Source of the DNA: DASSNU01 sp035701265
GTDB taxonomy: Bacteria; Gemmatimonadota; Gemmatimonadetes; Gemmatimonadales; Gemmatimonadaceae
Assembly (NCBI GenBank): GCA_035701265.1
Contig: DASSNU010000004.1
Coordinates: 1 to 64,000, forward strand
Direction of reading: 5' to 3'
DNA: 64,000 nt
The notes beneath the pieces were generated by a model. It saw only the letters and a list, made by a program, of their open reading frames with translations, was not told the origin of the DNA and searched no databases. Every line of letters begins with the position of its first letter. Position 1 is the first letter of the stretch. Position numbers and translations under genes: made by a program. Of this stretch, positions 56,487-64,000 are shown in pieces.

Positions 56487-56834
56487 GGACGTCTCCAGCG
56501 AGGAAGGAGTGGCGGCACGGTGGTGCCGCGCGGTGGGATGGCGACGGTGGCGGAGCTGGACCCCTGGAACACCGCACCGTGAGAGACGAGCGACGGATGC
56601 GGGAGGGCACTGCGGCGAGGGGGAGGGGGAAACAAGCGGACGTGGGGGTTCCGCGTCTCCCCGCCGAGTCCGCAGTATATCGGGGGCGCGGGACGCTGCC
56701 AAGCGCTGCGATCGCGTGCGGGTCGGTGAGACGCCGGCACGCTGTCTGGGGGGGGCGCGCGGCGGGCGGCCGACACATTACCGGGCACGCTGAATGCAGC
56801 GCATCCGGGGGCACCATTCTATACGGAGGGTCCG
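56487..56834. other. 348-bp divergent intergenic region
   Basis: It lies between the DUF2059 gene and the PEBP gene and carries the leftward promoter at 56674-56702. CGGAGGG at 56824-56830 is the ribosome site of the rightward gene. No other structure was seen. Confidence 0.5.
56674..56702 (-). promoter_or_regulatory. sigma-70-like promoter of the DUF2059 gene
   Basis: On the minus strand, -35 TTGGCA (56702-56697) and -10 TATACT (56679-56674) are separated by exactly 17 bp. The 5' leader would be about 180 nt. Near-consensus boxes are rare in this GC-rich window. Confidence 0.7.
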
Positions 56835-57557
56835 ATGGCTCAACGGAGAGGGTGGCGCATACACGCAGCGCGGCGTCGCGATGCGGTGCCGCATGGCGCG
56901 GTGCTCGGCGCGACGATCGTCTCGTGCCCGCTGCTGGCGTCGTTCATCCTGTTCACCGTCGCATGCGGCGGAGGGACGACGCACGATGCCGACGCGGAGA
57001 CCACCGCCGCCGCAGGAGACATCGGACCCGCCGCTGCATCCATGGATTCGGCGCGAGGCGCGACGATGAGCAACGGCACGTTCACCATCCAGTCGCCGGC
57101 ATTCGGCGAACGTCAGGAAATTCCGGCCACCTACACGTGCGAGGGACGCGACGTGTCTCCGCCCCTGCAGTGGGCGGGAGAGCCGCCGGGTACGAGGAGC
57201 TTCGCGCTCATCGTGGACGATCCGGACGCTCCGGATCCGAAGAAGCCGCAGCGCACGTGGGTGCACTGGGTGGTGTACGACGTGCCGTCCAACGTGCACT
57301 CGCTCGCCGAGGGTGCCGGGGGGAAGGACGCGCCGGCGGGCGCGCGCGCGGGGAACAACGACTGGAAGCGCGGCGCGTGGGGAGGTCCCTGTCCCCCCAC
57401 CGGGCGGCACCGCTACTTCTTCAAGCTGTACGCGCTGGACACGGTGCTGGAAGGGTTGGACCATCCCAGCAAGGCGCAGCTCGAGGCAGCCATGCAGGGA
57501 CACGTCCTTGCGGAGGCACAGCTCGTCGGCCTGTACCAGAAGAAGAAGGGAAGCTGA
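56835..57557 (+). CDS. YbhB/YbcL PEBP-family lipoprotein
   Basis: This 240-residue protein has a lipobox TVAC (Cys44) after a long basic n-region. The phosphatidylethanolamine-binding fold shows EGRDVSPPLQW, IVDDPDAPD, WVHWVVYDVP and GPCPPTGRHRYFF. The bacterial YbhB/YbcL members bind phospholipid-like ligands or inhibit serine proteases or kinases; role unknown here. CGGAGGG precedes ATG. Convergent with the Rieske gene; stop codons lie in a shared hairpin. Confidence 0.9.
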   Translation: MAQRRGWRIHAARRRDAVPHGAVLGATIVSCPLLASFILFTVACGGGTTHDADAETTAAAGDIGPAAASMDSARGATMSNGTFTIQSPAFGERQEIPATYTCEGRDVSPPLQWAGEPPGTRSFALIVDDPDAPDPKKPQRTWVHWVVYDVPSNVHSLAEGAGGKDAPAGARAGNNDWKRGAWGGPCPPTGRHRYFFKLYALDTVLEGLDHPSKAQLEAAMQGHVLAEAQLVGLYQKKKGS

Positions 57558-57571
57558 GCGGCATCGCTCAG
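57554..57571. terminator. short hairpin overlapping two convergent stop codons
   Basis: CTGAGCG (57554-57560) and CGCTCAG (57565-57571) enclose GCAT and contain the TGA of each convergent gene. It may terminate both, but the stem is short. Confidence 0.45.
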
Positions 57572-58521
57572 TCGGCTGCCGCTCCCGCCGGCACGCGCAG
57601 GCGAATCTCGATCTGCCCGTCGCGTACGCGCGCGTCGAACAATTGCGGCGCGCGCGTGGCCGGCCCGTGCACCACGGTTCCGCTGCGCATGTCGAACACC
57701 GACTGGTGCCACGGGCACTCGACGCACTCGCCGTCGAACATGCCGCGGTCGAGCGGGCCGCCCGCGTGTGGGCACACCGCGCCCATCGCGCGCACGTGCT
57801 CTCCATCCCGGTAGAGCAGAACGGACTTGCCATCCACGGCGATGCGTGCGGCGGTGCGCTCTTCCAGCTCGTCGTTGCGCATGACGGGAGTCCAGTCGGT
57901 TGGCCCGGTGAATTGCTCGGAGTGATCGACACCGACGCGGTGACGGTAGACCAGCTCACCGCCGAGCCACGCGCTCACCGCGCTGAGCGCGATGGCCGCG
58001 GTGGAGAGAGCGATGCCGCGTGCGCGGTGCCCATGCCGGCGCGCGCGGAGCGACAGGAGATAGAGCACGATGTTGACGTTGTTCATCACGCCGTGCAGTG
58101 TGGCGGTCGGGGCAGCGTCCTTGGGTGCGGTGGAGAAGTCGGTGAGCCCGGTGAGCGCGGTGGGGATGGCCGCGGCGGTGCCGACGGTGGCGAGCGTGTC
58201 GGCGACGCGGCCGGCGGCGCCATTGCGCGCTCCGAGGGAGAGCGCGTCGAACAGCGCGCCCGACAACCAGGCGCCGATCGTCACGTCGGTGAGCACCGGA
58301 TGCAGCGGGTGACGCAACCAGGTGCCGTGCAGCGCGTCGGCCACCGCGCGCGACCGCTCGCCGCCGTGCAGCACCTCGCGGTGGACCGTGTCCGCCACGC
58401 GCGTTCCCACCTCCCCCAGCCCCGCCATCCGATCCACGGTTCGCTCGGCGGCGCGCGTGGCCCGCTGCGCGCTGCGCTCCGGCGAACCATCTTCCATCGT
58501 CGCCACCGCGTGCTCCGTCAT
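57568..58521 (-). CDS. DUF2231-Rieske fusion membrane protein
   Basis: This 317-residue protein has an N-terminal tail, four hydrophobic helices of a DUF2231 module (about 70-185, LHPVLTDVTIGAWLSG) and a C-terminal Rieske [2Fe-2S] domain with ligands in CPHAGG and CPWHQSV. DUF2231 is often a membrane electron-transfer partner. The arrangement points to a membrane-anchored electron carrier. GGAGGGGGGG precedes ATG 58521. No oxygenase or cytochrome neighbour suggests a partner; a role in redox defence or respiration is possible. Confidence 0.88.
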   Translation of the reverse strand: MTEHAVATMEDGSPERSAQRATRAAERTVDRMAGLGEVGTRVADTVHREVLHGGERSRAVADALHGTWLRHPLHPVLTDVTIGAWLSGALFDALSLGARNGAAGRVADTLATVGTAAAIPTALTGLTDFSTAPKDAAPTATLHGVMNNVNIVLYLLSLRARRHGHRARGIALSTAAIALSAVSAWLGGELVYRHRVGVDHSEQFTGPTDWTPVMRNDELEERTAARIAVDGKSVLLYRDGEHVRAMGAVCPHAGGPLDRGMFDGECVECPWHQSVFDMRSGTVVHGPATRAPQLFDARVRDGQIEIRLRVPAGAAAD

Positions 58522-58669
58522 GGTGTCCCCCCCTCCGTTGTGGTTCCGGTACCGATGCAGGTGAGGCGCCTGACGCAAGGATCGGGCGTCGCTGTCGGCG
58601 GGGCGGGAGGCTCCGGACGGTCTGCCGGGGGAGCGACGCGTGCTCCCCATTCACCGCTCCAGCCCTCGT

Positions 58670-59560
58670 ATGCCCGAGCTTCCCGAGATCACGCTCTACG
58701 TCCACGCGCTCGAGCGGCGCATCGTGGGACAGCCGCTGGAGCGCGTCCGCATCGTGTCGCCATCGCTCCTGCGGACGGTGGATCCGCCGGTGGCGGCCAT
58801 CGAGGGGCGCACGGTGCGCGGCATCCGGCGGCTGGGGAAGCGCGTGGTGCTGGACATGGGAGACGAGCTGTTCGCCGTCATCCACCTCATGATCACCGGT
58901 CGCTTTCACTGGAAGCGCGCCGCCGTGGCGGTGCCGCGCAAACGGGCGCACGCGGCGTTCGACTTTCCCACCGGCACGCTGCTCCTCACGGAAGCGGCCA
59001 CCACGAAGCGCGCGTCGCTGCACATCGTGCGCGGAGAGGATGCGCTGGCGGCGCACGACCGCGGAGGCGTGGAGCCGCTGGCGGTGGACGTAGCCGCGTT
59101 CCGCGACGCGCTGACGCGGGAGAATCACACGCTGAAGCGCGCGCTCAGCGACCCGCGCATCGTGAGCGGGATCGGCAACGCGCACTCGGACGAGATCCTC
59201 TTGCTCGCGCGTCTCTCTCCCGTGCAGCGGACGCGCCACCTGTCCGATGAGGACATCGCACGGTTGTACGCGGCAATGCAGTCGTCGCTCCGCGAATGGA
59301 TCGCGCGGCTGGTGGAGGAGACGGGGGACGATTTCCCCGAGCACGTGACGGCGTTTCATCCGGCCATGCAGGCGCACGGGAAGTTCCGCCAGCCGTGCCC
59401 GCAATGCGGCGCGCCGATCCAGCGCATCGTCTACGCGCAGAACGAGACCAACTACTGCGCGCGCTGTCAGACGGATGGCCGCCTGCTCGCCGACCGCGCG
59501 CTGTCGCGCCTGCTCCGCGAGGACTGGCCGCGCTCGCTGGACGAGCTGGCAGCGGGGTAG
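58670..59560 (+). CDS. Fpg/Nei-family DNA glycosylase
   Basis: This 296-residue enzyme begins MPELPE (Pro2 is the Schiff-base nucleophile). It has the GKRVVLDMGD lysine loop, the H2TH region with SGIGNAHSDEILL and a C-terminal zinc finger (CPQCGAPIQ, then YCARC). It excises oxidised bases and nicks the abasic site. The H2TH region differs from E. coli MutM, which has GIGNIYA, so substrate range is uncertain. The start is fixed by the need for Pro2. Confidence 0.9.
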   Translation: MPELPEITLYVHALERRIVGQPLERVRIVSPSLLRTVDPPVAAIEGRTVRGIRRLGKRVVLDMGDELFAVIHLMITGRFHWKRAAVAVPRKRAHAAFDFPTGTLLLTEAATTKRASLHIVRGEDALAAHDRGGVEPLAVDVAAFRDALTRENHTLKRALSDPRIVSGIGNAHSDEILLLARLSPVQRTRHLSDEDIARLYAAMQSSLREWIARLVEETGDDFPEHVTAFHPAMQAHGKFRQPCPQCGAPIQRIVYAQNETNYCARCQTDGRLLADRALSRLLREDWPRSLDELAAG

Positions 59561-59595
59561 GGAGCGTGGAGCGCAGCTCGCGGATCGCGCGCCGC

Positions 59596-60918
59596 TCAGT
59601 GATGCACGTTCACGATGGGGAGGAGCCGCGCCAGGCCGTGATTGTTGCCGGCCCAGTTGAGCAGGCCGATCTGCACGCCGTGCAGCTCGTGCGCGATGTT
59701 GAGGACCGCGATGGCGAGTCCGTGCTGCTCTCCCCGCACGTGGTTGAAGGCGGAAGCGGTGAATCCCGAGATGCGCCCGCCAGGCGGAACGCGGATGTAC
59801 GCGCCGGCGAGCGTGACGCCGTCGACGTCTTCACCACCGGCGGCCAGGCCGGCGATGGTGAGCCCGCGCACGCGTGGCGCGCCGGCCGCGCCCCCGGTGA
59901 TCGTGAGTCCACGCAGGCTCCCCCCCGCGCCGGCGGCAAGCCCGGCCACAGTGATCCCGTGGAGATCGCCACCCGAGCCCGCGGCGACGCCGGCGACCGT
60001 GAGCCCCGACACGTCGCCGCCTGCGCCCGCAGCCACGCCGGCGATGGTGATCCCGTGGATACTTCCGCCGGCACCCGCGGCCACGCCCGCGATCGTCAAT
60101 CCGCGGATGTCGTTACCACTCCCCGCCGCGAGCCCGCCGACGGCGATGCCCCGCAGCTCGCCCGACGCGCCCACGCCGATCCCGCCGATCCCCACCCCGA
60201 CGAGGTCGCCGCCGGTCCCCGCGCCCACCCCGCCGGCAACGATCCCGTGCACGCCGTCGGCGCTCCCGGCACCGAGCCCGCCGACCATGATCCCGCGCAT
60301 CTCGCCGCCGCTCCCGGCCCCGAGTCCGCCGACCATGATGCCGCGAAGATCGCCGCCACTTCCCACACCGAGCCCCGCCACCGCGATGCCGCGAATCCCG
60401 CCCCCGGAGCCCACCCCCAGCCCCGCCGCGGCAATGCCCTCCACGCGTCCGCCGGCACCGATGCCGATCGGCGCTGCCGCGATGCCGCGCAGGCGATCAC
60501 TCGCGCCGGCGCCGAAGATCCCCGTCGCGACACCATTGATGCGGCGCGCCCCGGTGGTCGGCACACCGAGCGCCACGCCGTTCACCGTTCCGGTGGCCGG
60601 CTCGTACGGGCCCCACACGGTGACGTTCACCCCGTTCACGCGCTCCAGATCACGGTCACGATAATTGAAGCGCAGTCCGGTAAAGCTGCGTGAATTGCCG
60701 AAGCTGATCCCCGTGTGATTGATGCCCAGCACCAGGCTCCCGTGTCCGGCAGAGGAAGCGCTGTCCACGGTGTCCCGCGTACTGTCCGCATCCTGCGCGT
60801 GGAGCGTGGCGACGGGGACGAGCGCCATGAGGAGCGCGATGAGCGCGAAGCCGAGCGTACGACCGACGGCTGCGCGTGCGTGGGCGACGATCGAGCGGGC
60901 CGGGTGCGGCTGAGCCAT
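59596..60918 (-). CDS. 16-residue-repeat beta-solenoid surface protein (LA_2272-like)
   Basis: This 440-residue exported protein (signal ending VATLHAQ, residue 42) has about 15 tandem 16-residue repeats between residues 136 and 373, of the form GxGxGGxLRGIxVAGL (also GVAAGAGG forms), giving a 48-bp period in DNA. The C-terminus reads GLAIAVLNIAHELHGVQIGL, similar to the Leptospira LA_2272-type surface repeat family. Gly/Ala-rich, with hydrophobics at fixed places, it fits a parallel beta-solenoid lodged in or on the outer membrane. Start ATG 60918 has GGAGGT seven bases upstream. Confidence 0.75.
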   Translation of the reverse strand: MAQPHPARSIVAHARAAVGRTLGFALIALLMALVPVATLHAQDADSTRDTVDSASSAGHGSLVLGINHTGISFGNSRSFTGLRFNYRDRDLERVNGVNVTVWGPYEPATGTVNGVALGVPTTGARRINGVATGIFGAGASDRLRGIAAAPIGIGAGGRVEGIAAAGLGVGSGGGIRGIAVAGLGVGSGGDLRGIMVGGLGAGSGGEMRGIMVGGLGAGSADGVHGIVAGGVGAGTGGDLVGVGIGGIGVGASGELRGIAVGGLAAGSGNDIRGLTIAGVAAGAGGSIHGITIAGVAAGAGGDVSGLTVAGVAAGSGGDLHGITVAGLAAGAGGSLRGLTITGGAAGAPRVRGLTIAGLAAGGEDVDGVTLAGAYIRVPPGGRISGFTASAFNHVRGEQHGLAIAVLNIAHELHGVQIGLLNWAGNNHGLARLLPIVNVHH

Positions 60919-61046
60919 GCGAGACACCTCCATCGGCGAGGATATGTCGGCGCGGGTGTGATGCTCGCGCCCGCGTGATGCTCGCCCGATTGTACGCCTG
61001 CCGTATGGCCCGGGTTTCACGCTGCCGGCGCGCGGGGCGATGCGCG

Positions 61047-61087
61047 CAACACGGCCGGCGTGCGTTCCCGCCGCGCCGGCCGTGTTG
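61047..61087 (-). terminator. strong hairpin between two leftward genes
   Basis: A perfect 14-bp stem CAACACGGCCGGCG with its complement (61047-61060, 61074-61087) and 13-nt loop follows the glycine-zipper lipoprotein gene. It should insulate it from the repeat-protein gene. No T run. Confidence 0.7.
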
Positions 61088-61165
61088 TCTCCGAGTGAGG
61101 GCGTGCGCCCTCCTCGATCTTCTCGCCGCGCATCGCGTACTTGCACGGCGGTGCGAGTGATCGTG

Positions 61166-61810
61166 CTACCGCAGCGCGACCGTCTGCGTGGAGCGCAGCG
61201 AGAGCTCCGTTCCTGCGGGGAGCACGCCCTGCACATCGCCCGTGCCAAGCGAGATGGCGGTCCCGGCCGCTGCGCCGAGCGCGCCGCCCACGAGGATGCT
61301 CTTGAGGTCCGCGTCGCCGAGCACCGCGCCGAGCACCGCGCCCGCGGCCGCGCCGATCCCCGCCTTCTTCAGCGTCTCGTCGCGGGTGTCTCCACCCTCG
61401 GTTTTCAGCTTGGTGGCTTCCACCGCTGCGTCGAACGAGTAGCTGTTCCCGTTCACCGTGAGGCGGTTGAAGTCCAGCTTGATGACCGCCGGATCGCCCG
61501 CGCGACTGGACTCGTGCAACCCGGTCACCGAGCCGTGCACCTTGGCGCCGGTGGGGACGACGGTCTCGCCGTTCTGCGCCACGACGGGATCCACCACGGT
61601 CGCGGTGAATTCGTCGCCGACGCGATTGCTCTTCGTCCCGAGCTGGTCATCGAGGCGGACGCGGAGCGCGGTCCCCTCGGGGAGCGAGCCGGCAGTGGCG
61701 GGTGCCTGCGCCGGTTCGGCGGGCGGCGCGGTCTCGACCGTGCCGCTGCGCGTGCATGCCGCCGCCGCGACGAGCGCGACGAGGAGCGTGGGGAGTCTGT
61801 ATGCCTGCAT
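61166..61810 (-). CDS. glycine-zipper lipoprotein
   Basis: This 214-residue protein has a lipobox AAAC (Cys19), a proline-rich spacer, a beta domain (LRVRLDDQLGTKSNRVGDEF, HGSVTGLHESSRAG) and a C-terminal glycine-zipper helix pair (GIGAAAGAVLGAVLG; GGALGAAAGTAISLG). Such proteins sit in the outer membrane or affect envelope stability. AAGGACGG precedes ATG 61810. A perfect 14-bp hairpin terminator lies 80 bp after the stop. Confidence 0.78.
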   Translation of the reverse strand: MQAYRLPTLLVALVAAAACTRSGTVETAPPAEPAQAPATAGSLPEGTALRVRLDDQLGTKSNRVGDEFTATVVDPVVAQNGETVVPTGAKVHGSVTGLHESSRAGDPAVIKLDFNRLTVNGNSYSFDAAVEATKLKTEGGDTRDETLKKAGIGAAAGAVLGAVLGDADLKSILVGGALGAAAGTAISLGTGDVQGVLPAGTELSLRSTQTVALR

Positions 61811-61923
61811 GATCACCGTCCTTGCTGTCGGAGATTCCCGACCAAGGGCAAGCTTCGGACCATGCCGTGCGCGGGGGCGGGAGCGGACGCCTTGGACCGG
61901 GCGGCCGCGCGCCGTGAGGGCGG

Positions 61924-62631
61924 CTACCGGCGCACGTCGCGCAGCGCGGAGCGCAGCTCGTCGCTCACCAGCGTGCTGGAGAAATCGGCGAGTTGCTGGA
62001 GCGCCTGCTCGAAATCCGCGACGGTGACGAGATCGAGCGTGCCGGCGGTGATGATCCCGCCGGGCACGTGATCGGTGCCGCGCACGAACGGCGTGAGGCG
62101 ATCGGTGCCGTGCACCTCGGTGCTCCAGATCTCCGTGCCGGTGCGCCGGTCGAGCAGAACGACCTGCGCGTTGGTGAACAGGTACGCCGCGCTCTCGCCG
62201 CGTGCATCGATGCCGACGTTGCGCATCTGCACCTCGAGCACGTAGTCGGCGCCGTCGTCGTCCTCCACCGCACGCGTGCCCAGGTAGCGGCTCGTGCGCT
62301 CGAGCGCGGCGTGCGCGAAGCGCTGCGCCATGTCCACGTGAGCGGCAGCGCTGTCGAGTCGTGCGCTCGCGCGACGCCCCGCGATCTCTCGCGCCACGCC
62401 CGAACCCGCGCGCATGACGGCGGCTACGGGATCGTTGGCCGTGCGCAGGGTGTGCCGCCCTTGCAGGAGCACGGGGGCAGGGGGTGCGATGTACACCAGC
62501 GCGAGCGCCCGGCCGGCAAAGCTGTAGTCGGCAAGGTGGTGGTGGGGACCGCACGAGCCGAGCGTGGCGGCGAGCACCACGCAGGCGGCGGCGTGCAGAC
62601 GGTGCATGGACGGGCATCGCGGGCGAGACAT
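61924..62631 (-). CDS. uncharacterised lipoprotein
   Basis: This 235-residue protein has a lipobox LGSC (Cys27), a HHH stretch right after it, a helical middle and two beta segments (DYVLEVQMRNVGID; LLDRRTGTEIWSTEVHG) that resemble LpoB/DUF4136-like folds. I do not recognise the family. The start 62631 has GGGAG seven bases upstream; an alternative ATG at 62607 has no ribosome site. It lies 113 bp before the glycine-zipper gene on the same strand. Confidence 0.65.
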   Translation of the reverse strand: MSRPRCPSMHRLHAAACVVLAATLGSCGPHHHLADYSFAGRALALVYIAPPAPVLLQGRHTLRTANDPVAAVMRAGSGVAREIAGRRASARLDSAAAHVDMAQRFAHAALERTSRYLGTRAVEDDDGADYVLEVQMRNVGIDARGESAAYLFTNAQVVLLDRRTGTEIWSTEVHGTDRLTPFVRGTDHVPGGIITAGTLDLVTVADFEQALQQLADFSSTLVSDELRSALRDVRR

Positions 62632-62962
62632 GCATCGCTCCCGTGCTGAGAGTGCGCGGCCACGAACCCGCTCGACGGCGAACCTGCCGTGAGGATGGCG
62701 GAGCGGGCCTGGTCGGTGCGGCCGGAGCGGGTGTGCTCTGCCGGAGAGACGAAGGAATACGCGGCGCGGTTACCCGGGCGCGGATCGTGCACCGCGTCCC
62801 GCGATCCGCCGCACTGGCCCTCGCCCGGTACGGAGGCATAGCTTTCTCGCGATCGCTGGCCGCTCCGCCGGCGGGTGGCGTCCCGCAACGCCGGGTGCCG
62901 CACCCCCGCCCATCACCGGGACTTTCACGCCGTCCGTGCCCCCTCCGCGCTCCGCGTCCGGG
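62632..62962. other. 331-bp divergent intergenic region
   Basis: No protein-like frame, no clear promoter and no convincing palindrome were found between the lipoprotein gene (leftward) and the HAMP sensor gene (rightward). Confidence 0.4.
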
Positions 62963-64000
62963 ATGTCCATCGAGCAGAAGCTCCCGCTCCTCATTGTGGG
63001 GCTCCTCGTGCTGCTCGTGGGTGCGGCGAGCATTGCGGCGTACGACGAGGTGCGGCACACCGCGCGCACCACCGCCGAAGCGCGGCTGCAATCGGCGGTG
63101 CAGCAACTGAGCAGTCTGTCCGCGGAAGGCGTGCGCCGCCGGCACGAGACGATGTTCGAGGTGGCCAATCACCCCGCAGTGCGCCGCCTTCTGCACGGAT
63201 CGCCCGTCGCGGCGGAAGCCGTGACCGCGTTCCGCTTGCTCCTCCCGCCGGACTCGGTGCAGACCATTGAAGTATGGGACGCGGACGGGAACACGGTGGC
63301 CCGGTACGGCACCGCGGCGTCGGCGGACGAGGTGCGCAACGCGCGCACACTCGCGCTGCGCTCACGGGACAGCAACGCCGCGCACGGGTGGGAAGGGCCG
63401 ATGTACGCGGTGGCCGACAGCATCTTCTACTGGACAGGTGCGCCGATCGTCGAGGGGGGACTGACGGCCGGCTACCTGATGCAGCGACGCCGCGTGTACG
63501 GGACGGCCAGCGTTCGGCAGCAACTGGAGCAGCTCACCGGCGCGGGAACGCGCTTTCTCGCGTACAGCGCGCCGACGGACATCTGGGTCACGCTGGACGG
63601 CGTGGTGTCGCCGCCGCCGCGCGACGTGGTCGCGCTCGGCGGCGGACTGCAGGAGTACACCGCGCCCGACGGGACGCGCCGCCTGGCCGCGGTGTCGAGT
63701 GTGAGCGGGACGCCGTGGAGCCTGGCGGCGGACATGCCGCTCACGCTGATCGCGGACCGCCCGCACGCCTTCCTGGCGCGGATGGCGTTGATCGCGCTCC
63801 TCCTCGTTGCGGTCGGTGCGGCGGGCGCGTGGGGAGTGAGCCGGCACTTCACGCATCCGCTGGCCGAGCTCACCGATGCGGCCGCGTCGATCGCGTCGGG
63901 GAACTACCGGCGCCGCGTCACCGTGCGGCGGCGCGACGAGCTGGGTCTCCTGGCGGAGACGTTCAACGCCATGACGGGCGAGGTGGGAGAAGCGCACGCG
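62963..64000 (+). CDS. HAMP-domain sensor protein, truncated by window end
   Basis: The first 346 residues are present. A membrane helix (LLIVGLLVLLVGAASIAAY), a periplasmic sensor of about 240 residues (VWDADGNTVARYG, LQEYTAPDGTRRLAAVSSV), a second helix (MALIALLLVAVGAAGAWGV) and a HAMP domain (THPLAELTDAAASIASGNYR then RRRDELGLLAETFNAM) are readable. The domain after HAMP lies outside the window; it is likely a histidine kinase or other signalling domain. The frame stays open to the last base. Start 62963 has no strong Shine-Dalgarno. Confidence 0.8.
   Translation, partial: MSIEQKLPLLIVGLLVLLVGAASIAAYDEVRHTARTTAEARLQSAVQQLSSLSAEGVRRRHETMFEVANHPAVRRLLHGSPVAAEAVTAFRLLLPPDSVQTIEVWDADGNTVARYGTAASADEVRNARTLALRSRDSNAAHGWEGPMYAVADSIFYWTGAPIVEGGLTAGYLMQRRRVYGTASVRQQLEQLTGAGTRFLAYSAPTDIWVTLDGVVSPPPRDVVALGGGLQEYTAPDGTRRLAAVSSVSGTPWSLAADMPLTLIADRPHAFLARMALIALLLVAVGAAGAWGVSRHFTHPLAELTDAAASIASGNYRRRVTVRRRDELGLLAETFNAMTGEVGEAHA

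Noticed and set aside
59800..60513. CRISPR array because of 48-bp periodicity
   Set aside because: The repeats are in frame, degenerate and encode a continuous protein with a signal peptide; there are no spacers or cas genes.

Overview
The window is 64 kb of very G+C-rich (roughly two-thirds or more by eye, not computed) bacterial chromosome, densely packed with genes on both strands. The gene content suggests a member of the Gemmatimonadota or a close relative. The markers are two large orphan ADOP-type (MacB/FtsX) permeases with no ATPase, a GWxTD-like protein, a paired M16 peptidase operon, two DUF4097 repeat proteins, a lipase-maturation-factor homologue and many lipoproteins with a lipobox. 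This taxonomic call is an inference. No rRNA, phage, insertion sequence or CRISPR is visible; the only RNA gene is tRNA-Cys(GCA).

Layout. 1-4250: an array of GC-rich hairpins, a BNR-repeat protein coupled to a MoaD/ThiS-like protein, a PLP decarboxylase, and a small-protein/nucleotidyltransferase pair. 4300-11450: an orphan permease, an alpha/beta hydrolase with DinB, and a PAS hybrid kinase divergent from a TonB-C-domain protein. 11560-16200: an operon of catalytic M16 peptidase, non-catalytic M16 partner and GWxTD-like protein, followed by tRNA-Cys. 16490-19200: a heme-type ABC importer (hmuTUV). 19480-28470: membrane glycosyltransferase, zinc-ribbon membrane protein, ArsB/SLC13-like transporter, HAD phosphatase, amine oxidase and M28 peptidase. 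28510-35530: CHASE kinase, a 234-bp inverted-repeat element, an amylo-glucosidase/glycosyltransferase pair and a GHL10 glycosidase. 35700-41160: DUF4440 lipoprotein, second orphan permease and an osmolyte ABC importer with a fused binding-protein/permease chain. 41450-47660: two DUF4097 proteins around an M15 peptidase and a low-affinity iron permease, then class I aldolase and an outer-membrane barrel. 47680-53110: NatAB-like ABC exporter, then an ArsR-methyltransferase regulator upstream of ahcY. 53110-64000: a VKOR-SPW-LMF operon, DUF2059, PEBP, Rieske-DUF2231, Fpg/Nei glycosylase, a 16-residue-repeat surface protein, two lipoproteins and a HAMP sensor cut by the window end.

Regulatory reading. 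Several control regions are unusually legible for such GC-rich DNA. These are a leaderless promoter with an internal operator before the ArsR-methyltransferase gene, clustered TAGCA/TGCTA half-sites just after the -10 of the aldolase gene, a CGAAC-N4-GTTCG palindrome in the kinase/TonB divergent region, a near-consensus promoter for the DUF2059 gene, and several strong hairpin terminators at gene ends. The candidates I consider least described are the hairpin array at 44-144, the 234-bp inverted-repeat element, the 16-residue solenoid protein and the VKOR-SPW-LMF operon.
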